Shown here piece by piece: positions 35,621-44,477 of a stretch of DNA of 64,000 nucleotides. The stretch covers positions 124,001 to 188,000 of the forward strand of contig BQJE01000002.1 of the NCBI GenBank assembly GCA_021604545.1. Reading direction: 5' to 3'. Both the position numbers and the translations under genes were made by a program. The notes below the pieces were generated by a model, which ran no database searches, was not told the origin of the DNA, and was given only the letters and a program-made list of their open reading frames with translations. Position 1 is the first letter of the stretch. Every line of letters starts with the position of its first letter. The stretch is from Micavibrio sp. (lineage in GTDB: Bacteria; Pseudomonadota; Alphaproteobacteria; Micavibrionales; Micavibrionaceae).

Positions 35621-35803
35621 ACGCGGAGAAGCGGAGGGGCGCAGTAATCCCTTATTTGTCATCCCGACCGAGCGGTAGCGAGTGGAGGGATCTCCCGGAT
35701 TATTGACCAGATCCTTCGACTACGTATGCCCACATGGATGTGGCCATACTACGCTCAGGATGACAATGTGGGGTGAAAGCTCCGCATCTCCGAACCTCCG
35801 CGT
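35621..35803. repeat. Nested palindromic intergenic element
   Basis: An outer inverted repeat, ACGCGGAG (35621-35628) and CTCCGCGT (35796-35803), encloses an inner element bounded by TGTCATCC (35657-35664) and GGATGACA (35758-35765). Inside the latter are GAGGGATCT / AGATCCTTC arms and a CCACAT / ATGTGG mini-hairpin. The DNA between two convergent genes can fold into a long cruciform or RNA hairpin. This is typical of dispersed REP-like or MITE-like repeats in alphaproteobacteria. The small open frames inside are not genes. Confidence 0.7.
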
Positions 35804-35811
35804 AAAAACTT

Positions 35812-36765
35812 TCAGGCCCGTGGGTGGGCGGCCTTATAGATTTTCAGCAGTTCCTTGGCATTGATCTCCGTATAGCGCTGGGTGGTGCTCAAACTGACAT
35901 GTCCCAGCAGCTCCTGAATCTCCCGCAAATTGGCACCGTTTTGCAGCAAATGCGTGGCAAAGCTATGGCGCAGCGCGTGCGGCGTTGCGGTTGCGGGCAG
36001 ACCCAGCGTGTTGCGCAAATCCCGCATCGCCCGTTGTGCGACACCCTGATTTAATCTTTTCCCCCGCGCGCCAATAAAAAACGGGTCATCTGCACCCGTT
36101 CCAAACGGCTTCAACGCCCGGTAGTTTTCAAGCGCCGTGGCAACAATCGCAATCACCGGCACCTGCCGTTCTTTGTTGCCCTTGCCAACCACGCGCAAAA
36201 ATTCATCACGCGGTTTATCGCTCATATTGAGTGACAACGCTTCATCAATCCGCAAGCCGCACCCATATAAAAGTGTGAACAAAGCCTGATCCCGCGCAGC
36301 GATCCAGTCTTCTGTTGCCAGCAGTCCGGCTTGTTCTAAAACTTCCGCCGCTTGTGCCTCGTGTAAGGGGCGCGGCAATTTATGTGCCTGCTTCGGCGTG
36401 CGGACGGTGGAAATCGCCGCGTTATGCATGATCCCTTGCTTGTCCAGCCAGCTCAGGAAATTCTTAACCCCCGACAATGACCGCGCACGCGACGCATTGC
36501 CTGCGCCATCCATGGCCTTGCGTGACATCCAGGCACGGAAATCACGTAGCGATACCTCAGACAAATCATTCAATGATGGATGTGCTCCTTTATGCTCAGC
36601 CAGAAAAGAAACAAAATGCCCGACATCGCCGCAATAGGCACGCAGCGTGTGCTTCGACATATTTTTTTCAACGCGCAGAAACCCCTGCCAGCTTTGTAAC
36701 TTGCCGGCAAGATCGGGGGCACAGGAAGAAAGTATCTCCTGTTTTATGCTGGGAGACTGAGCCAT
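35812..36765 (-). CDS. xerC: Tyrosine recombinase XerC
   Basis: A 317-aa recombinase that resolves chromosome dimers at dif with XerD. The N-terminal SAM-like domain (LQSWQGFLRVEKNMSKHTLR) is followed by the catalytic domain with Arg in YGCGLRIDEALSL, Lys in GKGNKERQVPV, HALRHSFATHLLQNG (His-x-x-Arg), the LLGHVSLSTTQ His, and the nucleophile Tyr in RYTEIN. The ATG at 36765 is preferred over a GTG at 36777. It overlaps DUF484 upstream by 22 nt, a conserved pairing. Backbone gene, not a mobile-element integrase. Confidence 0.94.
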   Translation of the reverse strand: MAQSPSIKQEILSSCAPDLAGKLQSWQGFLRVEKNMSKHTLRAYCGDVGHFVSFLAEHKGAHPSLNDLSEVSLRDFRAWMSRKAMDGAGNASRARSLSGVKNFLSWLDKQGIMHNAAISTVRTPKQAHKLPRPLHEAQAAEVLEQAGLLATEDWIAARDQALFTLLYGCGLRIDEALSLNMSDKPRDEFLRVVGKGNKERQVPVIAIVATALENYRALKPFGTGADDPFFIGARGKRLNQGVAQRAMRDLRNTLGLPATATPHALRHSFATHLLQNGANLREIQELLGHVSLSTTQRYTEINAKELLKIYKAAHPRA

Positions 36766-37439
36766 GTGCGAAAGCACCGTTCGATTACGCGCGCGAGGAA
36801 AATGATCTGGTCGGTGGCCTGCCCCTCAGTGAACATATCCGGGTCGCGACTGCCAAATGCCAAAATGGCCGGCGGGGTATCCATAGCAATATCAACGCGC
36901 AATAAAATCTGCGATTTCACCAGTGCTGCACCGCCGCCATAAATTGGCTCAATCCCGGCGATGTTATCCTGAAGCAATACACTTTTGCCTTCCATCCATT
37001 TATCAACCGTACCGGGGGGGATCACCCGCACACCAGAGGTGGAAATATGCGGGATGTCATCGCCATTGGCTTCGACCAGAAACACGGCAATGTCGACATC
37101 AAGGACAGCAGAAATATCTATCGTGATAGTATGAATGAAATCATCAAAGCGTGTGGCCTCAAGCAAGCGCAGCACCGCTTCATGGATGCGCTGCTGGTTG
37201 TTCATATTGGCGCGCGAGGTTTCGACAATGTCTTTTGAAATCTCGATAACTTCTTCTTTGTCGGATTTGAGACGATCAATCACATAGGATTGAAAATCCG
37301 CCACCTCACCCTTCTTCGGGCGCTTGCGCTCCGGGATAATAAGTTCCAGATTTTCCTGCAGGAATTGCGGGTTGTCCTTGAGGAAGGCAATGACGTCGTC
37401 TTCGGTCATATTGTCCTCTATGGTTTGTGAATCACTCAT
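36744..37439 (-). CDS. DUF484 family protein
   Basis: A 231-aa GAF-like protein. TEDDVIAFLKDNPQFLQENL and the later GVRVIPPGTVDKWM segment match DUF484. Its role is not firmly known; DUF484 is often next to xerC in proteobacteria. An in-frame ATG at 37409 is an alternative start. It precedes and overlaps xerC in one minus-strand unit. Confidence 0.88.
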   Translation of the reverse strand: MSDSQTIEDNMTEDDVIAFLKDNPQFLQENLELIIPERKRPKKGEVADFQSYVIDRLKSDKEEVIEISKDIVETSRANMNNQQRIHEAVLRLLEATRFDDFIHTITIDISAVLDVDIAVFLVEANGDDIPHISTSGVRVIPPGTVDKWMEGKSVLLQDNIAGIEPIYGGGAALVKSQILLRVDIAMDTPPAILAFGSRDPDMFTEGQATDQIIFLARVIERCFRTWLSLPA

Positions 37440-37476
37440 GGGGACAGTTTAGCATAAAGACAAACAAAATGCGGTG

Positions 37477-38133
37477 CTAAAGAATACTCTGCCCGGTCTT
37501 TTTCCAGTCCTCAACGAACGCGGCGAGGCCGGATGTCGTCAGTGGGTGCTTATAAAGCTGAGCAATCACACTTGGCGGGGCGGTCATCACATGGGCACCC
37601 ATCTTGGCGCTTTCGACAATATGCAGCGGGTTGCGCACAGATGCCACCAACACTTCAGTATCGAAATAATCGTAATTCTCGTAAATCCGCACAATGTCGG
37701 AAATAAGGCTCAGCCCGTCGCTGGAAATATCATCCAGCCGTCCAACGAACGGTGAGACAAACGCCGCACCGGCCTTGGCCGCCAAAATCGCCTGAGATGG
37801 TGAAAAGCAAAGCGTGACATTGACCATCGTGCCGTCATCGGATAATTCCTTGCACACTTTTAGTCCGTCCGGCGTGAGCGGCACCTTCACCGCAACATGA
37901 TCGGCAATCTTGCGCAGCACTTCGGCTTCCTTGCGCATGGTCTCATAATCGGTGGCGGCAACTTCGGCGCTCACGGGTCCACTAACAACACCACAAATTT
38001 CTTTAATGAGCGGGATGAAATCCTTGCCGGCTTTCTTGACCAGAGAGGGGTTGGTGGTCACCCCATCCAACAGGCCGGTAGAGGCCAGGTCTTTGATGTC
38101 ATCAATATCGGCGGTGTCGACGAAGAATTTCAT
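37477..38133 (-). CDS. fsa: Transaldolase / fructose-6-phosphate aldolase-like
   Basis: A 218-aa short (type 3) transaldolase-fold protein. [30 protein letters not shown], the Schiff-base Lys in [14 protein letters not shown], and [19 protein letters not shown] are conserved. The reaction is either pentose-phosphate transaldolase or fructose-6-phosphate aldolase; sequence by eye cannot separate the two, though the alphaproteobacterial copy near priA is usually annotated either way. Forms a minus-strand run with DUF484 and xerC, with a 37-nt gap. Confidence 0.92.
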   Translation of the reverse strand: MKFFVDTADIDDIKDLASTGLLDGVTTNPSLVKKAGKDFIPLIKEICGVVSGPVSAEVAATDYETMRKEAEVLRKIADHVAVKVPLTPDGLKVCKELSDDGTMVNVTLCFSPSQAILAAKAGAAFVSPFVGRLDDISSDGLSLISDIVRIYENYDYFDTEVLVASVRNPLHIVESAKMGAHVMTAPPSVIAQLYKHPLTTSGLAAFVEDWKKTGQSIL

Positions 38134-38206
38134 GTGTGCTTACCCTATGTTGGAAATTGGAACCCTTCATAGGTAAGCAGATTGCGCGAGGTTTTCAAGG
38201 GGAAGA

Positions 38207-38758
38207 TTATATTAGAGGCTCTGTATTTGAGGACGCTGATCCTTTGTCGTGTGTAAACTCATCTGATATTTGTTGTGCGGCTTCAGGGTGTAGAAAAAGC
38301 TCCGTATACATTTCTTTTGCTTCCAGGCTCCTTATACTCAAAAACTGTTTATTAAGGTCTTTGAGAGTTATGTCTGTAATGCGGCCGGCGCTGTGGACAT
38401 CACGCTCTTCGGCCAGTATCACAGAGGTCACAGCCCTAAGGATATATTGTTCATATTCCTCAGGTTTTATTGGTGCGAAAGGATTTATTTGATGGTTAAT
38501 AGGATCTTCTATGCAACCAATAAAGACACTCCTAAAAATATCTTTACTGGTAGGTATTAGGGTCTCAAACCACTTAGTCTTTTGTAGGGCGGCACAGAGA
38601 TCTGTTGCTGTAAGGCTTAGATAGGTCTCGGCACCAAGTTTATCTGGAGTGCGGGATACATTGTTATATAGTCCTCGGAGTCCGAAGGCGGATTTAAACA
38701 GTTTCCCTATCACGTCAGTGATATCATCTATCCCAAATAGCGTCTGTCGTTTTCCCAT
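38207..38758 (-). CDS. Hypothetical protein, 183 aa
   Basis: No family recognised. It begins MGKRQTLFGIDDITDVIGKL and is a mixed-charge, apparently soluble and helical protein. The ATG at 38758 is preferred to TTG 38779; AAGGA lies about 11 nt upstream. AT-rich compared with fsa and priA, which flank it, so it probably arrived later. Divergent from priA. Confidence 0.65.
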   Translation of the reverse strand: MGKRQTLFGIDDITDVIGKLFKSAFGLRGLYNNVSRTPDKLGAETYLSLTATDLCAALQKTKWFETLIPTSKDIFRSVFIGCIEDPINHQINPFAPIKPEEYEQYILRAVTSVILAEERDVHSAGRITDITLKDLNKQFLSIRSLEAKEMYTELFLHPEAAQQISDEFTHDKGSASSNTEPLI

Positions 38759-38809
38759 GCTACGCTGATTCCTTTCCAAAGAAGCGTAACTTACAGACCG
38801 TTTTTTATT

Positions 38810-41035
38810 ATGTCAACAAATATTAAGCAAAAGGACTTTTTTGAAGCTGAGCAGCCGCAAGCTGTATCAGGCACCTGTAAAAGTGTCCTGGTGCCTTACC
38901 CTGTTGATAAGGCCTATGATTATATCGTGCCGGAGGGCTTAAATCTCGGTATCGGTGATTATGTGACGGTGCCGGTGCGTGGTCGCGAGATTCCCGGCGT
39001 GATTTGGGGCGAGGGTGATTCTACGACCAAGAAAATGAAATCCGTGGTGGCGCGTCATGAATTGCCACCGATGCCAGAGGTCCAGCGTAAATTTCTCGAC
39101 TGGGTAGCAAGCTACACGATGGGTGCCAGAGGCGCGGTGCTCAAAATGTCTCTCAGTGTCCCGGCGGCGCTCGATCCACCCAAGCCGATGAAGGGCTATA
39201 AGGCGGGCATAGAAATTAACGACAAAACGCGTAAGGGGTTATCGCCACAAAGGAGGCGTGTTTTGGAAGTTCTCAGCGACGGTATTCCCCGCCGTCCATC
39301 TGAAATAGCAGACGCCGCCGATTGTACACCTGGCGTCATCAAGGGCATGGTCGATAAAAATCTGGTCGAGCCGGTGGAAATATATTCTGCCGCGCCATGT
39401 CGCAACCCTGATGCACACAGGCCGGGCGCAGAGCTTTCTGATGCGCAGCTGGAAGCGACAAAACAAATCGCAGCCTATACACAATCCAAAAAACAAAGTG
39501 CGCTTCTCATTGATGGCGTCACCGGTGCAGGAAAAACCGAAGTGTATTTTGAAGCGGTGGCTGAGGCGCTCAAAGATGATAAACAGGTTCTGATTTTACT
39601 GCCCGAGATCGCTCTCTCAAATGCATTTCTTGATCGTTTTAAATCCCGTTTCGGCTGCGCACCGGCACTCTGGCACTCAAATCTATCACCGGGCCAGCGG
39701 CGCAATACCTGGCGCGGCGTGGCTGAGGGTCAGACCAAAGTCGTGGTAGGCGCGCGCTCAGCGCTGTTTCTGTCCTACGCCGATCTTGGCCTAATCATTG
39801 CCGATGAAGAGCACGACCCGGCCTACAAACAAGAAGACGGCGTTATCTATCACGCGCGCGATATGGCGGTGGCGCGCGCGCATCTTGGGAAAATTCCGAT
39901 CATCCTGGTGTCGGCGACGCCGTCACTGGAGACCATGCAAAATGTTTGGGAGGGGCGATACACTCATGTCAGTTTACCGGATCGCTTCGGCGGTGCGCGC
40001 CTGCCCGAGATTGAAACGATTGATATGCGCGTCGATAAACCCGAGCGTCAACATTTCATTTCGCCGACCCTGAAGAACGCTGTGGCCGAAACCATTCAAG
40101 CGGGTGAGCAGGCGTTGTTGTTCCTCAACCGTCGCGGCTATGCGCCGTTAACGCTGTGCCGCACTTGTGGCCACCGTATGGATTGCCCGCGATGCACGGC
40201 ATGGCTGGTTGAGCATAAACAAAGCTCAAAATTACACTGCCACCATTGCGCGTTTGAAATGATGGTGCCGAAAACCTGCCCCGAATGCAGCGATAAAGAT
40301 TCTTTTGCCGTCTGCGGTCCGGGCATAGAACGTATCGTCGAGGAGGCCCGCGAATATTTCCCCGATGCCAAAATCATGATGCTCGCCAGTGATACCGCCG
40401 AGAACAATGAAAAGCTGCGTGAGATGCTGGCTGATATTCGTGAACACAAAGTTGATATTATCGTCGGTACGCAAATCATCGCCAAGGGCCATCACTTCCC
40501 CAATTTAACTCTCGTTGGTGTCGTCGATGCCGATCTTGGTTTGCAGGGTGGAGAGTTGCGCGCCGCCGAGCGCACCTATCAATTGCTGCACCAGGTCGCC
40601 GGTCGTGCTGGACGCGAAGAGAAAAAAGGCAAAGTTTACCTTCAAAGCTTCATGCCCGAGCACCGCATCATGAAGGCGCTGGCGGCGGGGGAGCGTGATG
40701 AGTTCCTGCGCGTTGAAGCGCTCGAGCGCGAGCAATCCCATATGCCACCTTTTAGCCGCCTAGCCGGGGTTATTGTTTCTGGCCGTGATGAACAGCAGGT
40801 GATAGACGCGTCAAAAGCGTTGGGAATGTCCGCACCGCAAGCGCAGGGTATTCAAACTCTTGGCCCTGTGCCAGCGCCCTTTGCGCGGCTGCGCGGGAAA
40901 TATCGTTATCGTCTGTTGGTGCGGGCGGATAAAAATATTGATTTACAAAAAACCATCACTGCTTGGGTGTGCGGTATCAAAACCCCATCAACCGTGCGCA
41001 TTCAAATCGACATTGATCCGCAAAGTTTTCTTTAG
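38810..41035 (+). CDS. priA: Primosomal protein N' (replication restart helicase PriA)
   Basis: A 741-aa superfamily 2 helicase that reloads the replisome at stalled forks. The 3'-DNA binding domain is N-terminal (SVLVPYPVDKAYDYIVP). Walker A GVTGAGKTEVYFEA, the DEEH box IADEEHDPAYKQED, zinc-binding Cys clusters (CRTCGHRMDCPRC and CHHCAFEMMVPKTCPEC), and the motif VAGRAGREEKKGKV complete the family. Length is normal. The likely start MSTNIKQKDFFEAEQP carries a short unconserved extension. The 3' end overlaps the 88-aa minus gene by 4 nt. Confidence 0.96.
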   Translation: MSTNIKQKDFFEAEQPQAVSGTCKSVLVPYPVDKAYDYIVPEGLNLGIGDYVTVPVRGREIPGVIWGEGDSTTKKMKSVVARHELPPMPEVQRKFLDWVASYTMGARGAVLKMSLSVPAALDPPKPMKGYKAGIEINDKTRKGLSPQRRRVLEVLSDGIPRRPSEIADAADCTPGVIKGMVDKNLVEPVEIYSAAPCRNPDAHRPGAELSDAQLEATKQIAAYTQSKKQSALLIDGVTGAGKTEVYFEAVAEALKDDKQVLILLPEIALSNAFLDRFKSRFGCAPALWHSNLSPGQRRNTWRGVAEGQTKVVVGARSALFLSYADLGLIIADEEHDPAYKQEDGVIYHARDMAVARAHLGKIPIILVSATPSLETMQNVWEGRYTHVSLPDRFGGARLPEIETIDMRVDKPERQHFISPTLKNAVAETIQAGEQALLFLNRRGYAPLTLCRTCGHRMDCPRCTAWLVEHKQSSKLHCHHCAFEMMVPKTCPECSDKDSFAVCGPGIERIVEEAREYFPDAKIMMLASDTAENNEKLREMLADIREHKVDIIVGTQIIAKGHHFPNLTLVGVVDADLGLQGGELRAAERTYQLLHQVAGRAGREEKKGKVYLQSFMPEHRIMKALAAGERDEFLRVEALEREQSHMPPFSRLAGVIVSGRDEQQVIDASKALGMSAPQAQGIQTLGPVPAPFARLRGKYRYRLLVRADKNIDLQKTITAWVCGIKTPSTVRIQIDIDPQSFL

Positions 41036-41298
41036 GGCTTCATAATGTCGCCAATAGGTGTCGGGTCTGGGGCCAGATTGTCTTCTGCATTTAGAGTCTC
41101 GTTTATATCTTCAACGATTCCACTGATAGAATGTTGGTGCTCAAAATCTAGACCTAGCTCGTGTTTTACCTTTTCAATGAACTCATCAACCATGTAGGCC
41201 AATTGAATCACTGGAGATTCCTGTTTAAGCTCTTCTATTACTCGTTCAAGACTACTAACCGCATAGTCATTTGGATTGCTTGGTTCTAAATCACTCAT
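41032..41298 (-). CDS. Small acidic hypothetical protein, 88 aa
   Basis: It begins MSDLEPSNPNDYAVSSLERV, is acidic, and has two likely helices. AAAGGG lies about 8 nt before the ATG. No family recognised. It is convergent with priA. Confidence 0.55.
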   Translation of the reverse strand: MSDLEPSNPNDYAVSSLERVIEELKQESPVIQLAYMVDEFIEKVKHELGLDFEHQHSISGIVEDINETLNAEDNLAPDPTPIGDIMKP

Positions 41299-41410
41299 AA
41301 CACACCCTTTTTATTTATTAGATTTAATACCGTTAAATCATAAGCAAAAAAGATTAATGCCGCGTTAATGTTTAGGGTGTCCTGCTAAATTTTCTAAAAA
41401 TAACAAGCTG

Positions 41411-42871
41411 TTATTGCGCCTTCTTTAATTGCCGATAGTTTGGCTTGCTATGCGGCTTATCATAGAAGATACGGTTTTTATTGTCCGTATACAGCTCATC
41501 TGAATCGTTGTCCGGCTGGTTGCGGTAGATGTAAATCGAATTGGCCGCATAGCCGGGGTCATCATCCCATATCTTATACTTTTCCAGCACGACATGACGG
41601 GAGATATGCGGGAACGCCGTGCGGAACGTATTGTCGAGATGACGACTGAAGGGGCTAAGGAAATTCGGTGAAGAACCGAAATTCGCGATGACAACGCCTT
41701 TTTCCTTCAGATGCTCCTTCACTTGCGCAAAAAATTCTACGGTCACCAGGTGTTCCGGGATCGTAAGATCACCAAGAAAGGCATCGAGCATAATCAAGTC
41801 ATATTTTTTCTTGGTTTTGGTTAAATAGGCGCGCGCCGGTATGGGGTAGAACGTCTTGTTATCTTTCAATCTGGATTTTAAAATATATTCCTCAGCCACT
41901 TTCCGCAGCGCCTTGTCAATATCGACATAATCATAATGGTGAAATCCGTCTTCGTGACCAAAGGTAAAGGCGCCGGCGCCGATCACCAGAATATCCCTGG
42001 GTTTTTCTTCGTTGCGGATTGGATCGATGGCAATTCTTTCGATGAACTCGATGTATTCGTGTTTGCGCCCTGCATCGTTGTAGCGTGACGAGGCGTTGTT
42101 GTTGATCGACATGTTGCGCATGCCTTGCTTGTCTCTGAAGACGCTGATGGTGTTGTATTTGTTGTTTTCAACAATGTTGAACGTTGACAGCGCGCTTGTC
42201 GAATTGAGGAAAAAAGCACAAACGACAAGTGTGTAAGAAACCAAAACCATTTCGGATGTTTTCTTTTTGCTAAGCAGCGTTACAAGAATGGCCATTAGTA
42301 TAAAATTCACGCAAACCGTATAATGAACACCGATTGTGGCCATCAGAACCAGCGTTGAAAACACCGCGCCCATAAACGATCCGACGGTTGAGAAAAACAA
42401 CATCCGTCCGGTGATGGCCGAGAGCTTCTCGCTGGTGAAAAAATTACTAACCAGTGGAATGGTCTGGCCCAAAAGGTAGACCGGTACCACCAGAAACAGC
42501 AGCGAATAAACCGTGGTCAGGGCGATCCTGTTGGTTAGATCAAGATTGATGAGCGTGATAAAAAATCCGTTCAGCAGCGTATAAGACATGCCGACCAGCA
42601 GAATGAAGGCAGAGATAATAATGTTGAGGATCAGCTTTTTCCTTACAGTCAGCAGTTTGCCCATGAACCTCTTGGGTCGCCAGCGTCCGCCAAAATAATA
42701 CCCAAAAGCTAGCGGCATCAGCACTGCGGCAATGATGATCGAAACCGTATCCGTCCCGCTGCCGACAAAAGGAATGGTCTGGCGAATGGCCAGCAGCTCT
42801 GTTGAAAGAACGACATAGCCTTCGATAATGATGACAATAAAAAGCAGGAGGGTACGGTTAAATTTAATCAT
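41411..42871 (-). CDS. Membrane-anchored spermidine synthase-like protein
   Basis: A 486-aa protein. Residues 1 to about 230 contain six or seven membrane helices (for example LLFIVIIIEGYVVLSTELLA and VYSLLFLVVPVYLLGQTIPL). The C-terminal half is a spermidine-synthase-type methyltransferase-fold domain: DILVIGAGAFTFGHEDGF (nucleotide/SAM loop), HHYDYVDIDKALRKVA and YDLIMLDAFLGDLTIPEHL. The polyamine-synthase active-site pattern is only partly kept, so the substrate is uncertain. Such fusions are widespread in bacteria. Located alone, divergent from the TraX-like gene. Confidence 0.87.
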   Translation of the reverse strand: MIKFNRTLLLFIVIIIEGYVVLSTELLAIRQTIPFVGSGTDTVSIIIAAVLMPLAFGYYFGGRWRPKRFMGKLLTVRKKLILNIIISAFILLVGMSYTLLNGFFITLINLDLTNRIALTTVYSLLFLVVPVYLLGQTIPLVSNFFTSEKLSAITGRMLFFSTVGSFMGAVFSTLVLMATIGVHYTVCVNFILMAILVTLLSKKKTSEMVLVSYTLVVCAFFLNSTSALSTFNIVENNKYNTISVFRDKQGMRNMSINNNASSRYNDAGRKHEYIEFIERIAIDPIRNEEKPRDILVIGAGAFTFGHEDGFHHYDYVDIDKALRKVAEEYILKSRLKDNKTFYPIPARAYLTKTKKKYDLIMLDAFLGDLTIPEHLVTVEFFAQVKEHLKEKGVVIANFGSSPNFLSPFSRHLDNTFRTAFPHISRHVVLEKYKIWDDDPGYAANSIYIYRNQPDNDSDELYTDNKNRIFYDKPHSKPNYRQLKKAQ

Positions 42872-42944
42872 TGAAATATTATGCCTGACTGATTCATAAA
42901 ATCACTATAGTCTATAGGGAGGAACGAAAAAAGTTGTTATCTAA

Positions 42945-43775
42945 ATGACCAAAACCCTGCCCAAAGACCTGAGCTCCTATGATTTTCTCAAGGCCATCGC
43001 TATTATCCTGATGGTTACCGATCATATGGGTCATTTTTTCTACCCCGATGAGACATGGTGGCGGATTTTCGGACGGCTCTGTGTGCCGATCTGGTTTTTT
43101 CTCATTGGCTATGCCAGAACCCGTGAAATCCCCAAAACCATCTGGCTTGGCGCCGGGGTGTTGGTCCTTTCCAGCCTAATCTCCGGGCAGTATCTATTCC
43201 CGCTCAATATCTTGTTTGGCTTGATGGCGGCGCGCTATGCGATTGATGGCATTGCGAAACGGGCGCTGCGCACGGGCGAAACCCTGGCTGGCATGTTCTT
43301 TCTGCTGTTCCTGCTCTCATATCCTTCGATGCTCGCTGTCGAATACGGCACGATGGGCGCGCTGTTTTCACTCTTTGGCTATATCGTACGCAATCGGGAG
43401 GAAGCACCTTTTCGGAAAATGCCAATCTTCCTTTTTATGGTGGGCTCGGTCTTTGTTTATACCATAGGGCAGGCTGTGATGCTGGCGACCTTAAGCTGGC
43501 CGCAGTTCACGGTTTTGCTGCTGGGGACGATATTCGTCTGTATGCTGTTATCCGTGTTTCAGCCTGTGACCTTCCCCCGCCTGACAAAGGCCATGACATT
43601 TCCTGTGGCCAGCGTGTTTCGGCTTTTGGGACGCCATACGCTGTTGATTTATGTGCTGCATCTCCTGCTGTTTCGCGCTGTAGCCATGTATTTATTCCCC
43701 GATCGCTTTGGTTTTCTGGAATGGTCCTTTTTTACGCCGGGTACAGGGGACTATCTCCAGAGCATATTCTTTTAA
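42945..43775 (+). CDS. TraX-like membrane acyltransferase
   Basis: A 276-aa multi-pass protein. YDFLKAIAIILMVTDHMGHF is the TraX signature, with an Asp-His pair near the start of helix 1, followed by WWRIFGRLCVPIWFFLIGYA. About eight membrane segments are visible. TraX acetylates F-pilin, but chromosomal homologues act on unknown targets; there are no conjugation genes nearby, so a conjugation role is unlikely. GGAACG lies upstream of the ATG. Confidence 0.83.
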   Translation: MTKTLPKDLSSYDFLKAIAIILMVTDHMGHFFYPDETWWRIFGRLCVPIWFFLIGYARTREIPKTIWLGAGVLVLSSLISGQYLFPLNILFGLMAARYAIDGIAKRALRTGETLAGMFFLLFLLSYPSMLAVEYGTMGALFSLFGYIVRNREEAPFRKMPIFLFMVGSVFVYTIGQAVMLATLSWPQFTVLLLGTIFVCMLLSVFQPVTFPRLTKAMTFPVASVFRLLGRHTLLIYVLHLLLFRAVAMYLFPDRFGFLEWSFFTPGTGDYLQSIFF

Positions 43776-43880
43776 AAAAACTTTATAAAAATAGGGCTCT
43801 ATGCCTTGTCAGGGGCATTTTCCTGTGCTAAATCCTGCGCACTTAAAGATAACAAATAAATGAGTTAGGGAAAAACCTCT

Positions 43881-44477
43881 GTGACAACCGCGCCACAAGC
43901 CTCCTCTATAGTTGCGACCCGTTATGCTGCGGCCCTGATTGATCTGGCCGCAGGTGAAAAAGTCGTCGATAAGGTTGAAAAAGATCTGCAAGCGCTGGAA
44001 TCAATGATTGAAAGCTCCGAAGACCTGCAATCCGTGATTCGCTCACCGCTGATCAATAACGACCAACAGGAAAAAGCCATGGCCGCTCTAGCCCAAAAGG
44101 CAGGGTTTCAGACATTAACCCAGAATTTCCTCGGTGTACTGGTACAAAACGGCCGCCTTTATGCGCTGGAGGGTATCCTGAAAGCGGCCGCAAACGAATT
44201 TTCAAAGCGTCGTGGTGAGATTTCGGCGCAGGTACAAGTTGCCAATGATCTCTCAGCCAAACAAAAAGAAGAGCTGCAGGCTGTAATTTCAAAAGCCATA
44301 GGCTCCAATGTTTCTCTCGAGGTCAAAGTGGACCCTGATATTCTCGGCGGTACGATCGTTACGGTCGGCTCCCGCATGATAGATGATTCCGTTCGTCGCA
44401 AACTGGCGCGTCTGCGCTCTGCGATGAGCAAACAAGCAAACGAAAATGTAGTCACCAAAATAGAAGAGGTTGGTTAA
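43881..44477 (+). CDS. atpH: ATP synthase subunit delta
   Basis: A 198-aa OSCP-type stator subunit linking F1 to the peripheral stalk. It starts with GTG at 43881 (TTAGGG upstream). VATRYAAALIDLAAGEK at the N-terminus, and PDILGGTIVTVGSRMIDDSV with RRKLARLRSAM at the C-terminus are the family marks. First gene of the F1 operon atpHAGDC, directly followed by atpA with no gap. Fo genes must be elsewhere, as is usual in alphaproteobacteria. Confidence 0.95.
   Translation: MTTAPQASSIVATRYAAALIDLAAGEKVVDKVEKDLQALESMIESSEDLQSVIRSPLINNDQQEKAMAALAQKAGFQTLTQNFLGVLVQNGRLYALEGILKAAANEFSKRRGEISAQVQVANDLSAKQKEELQAVISKAIGSNVSLEVKVDPDILGGTIVTVGSRMIDDSVRRKLARLRSAMSKQANENVVTKIEEVG

Noticed and set aside
35682..35864. 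60-codon plus-strand frame in the palindromic gap
   Set aside because: It lies within the repeat element at 35657-35765 and has no ribosome-binding site.
35812..36765. Site-specific recombinase as part of a mobile element
   Set aside because: The full XerC signature and linkage to DUF484, without attachment-like direct repeats or cargo genes, show it is the housekeeping dimer resolvase.
42945..43775. TraX-like gene as evidence of a conjugative element
   Set aside because: No other tra, mob or relaxase gene is nearby; TraX homologues are common as isolated chromosomal genes.
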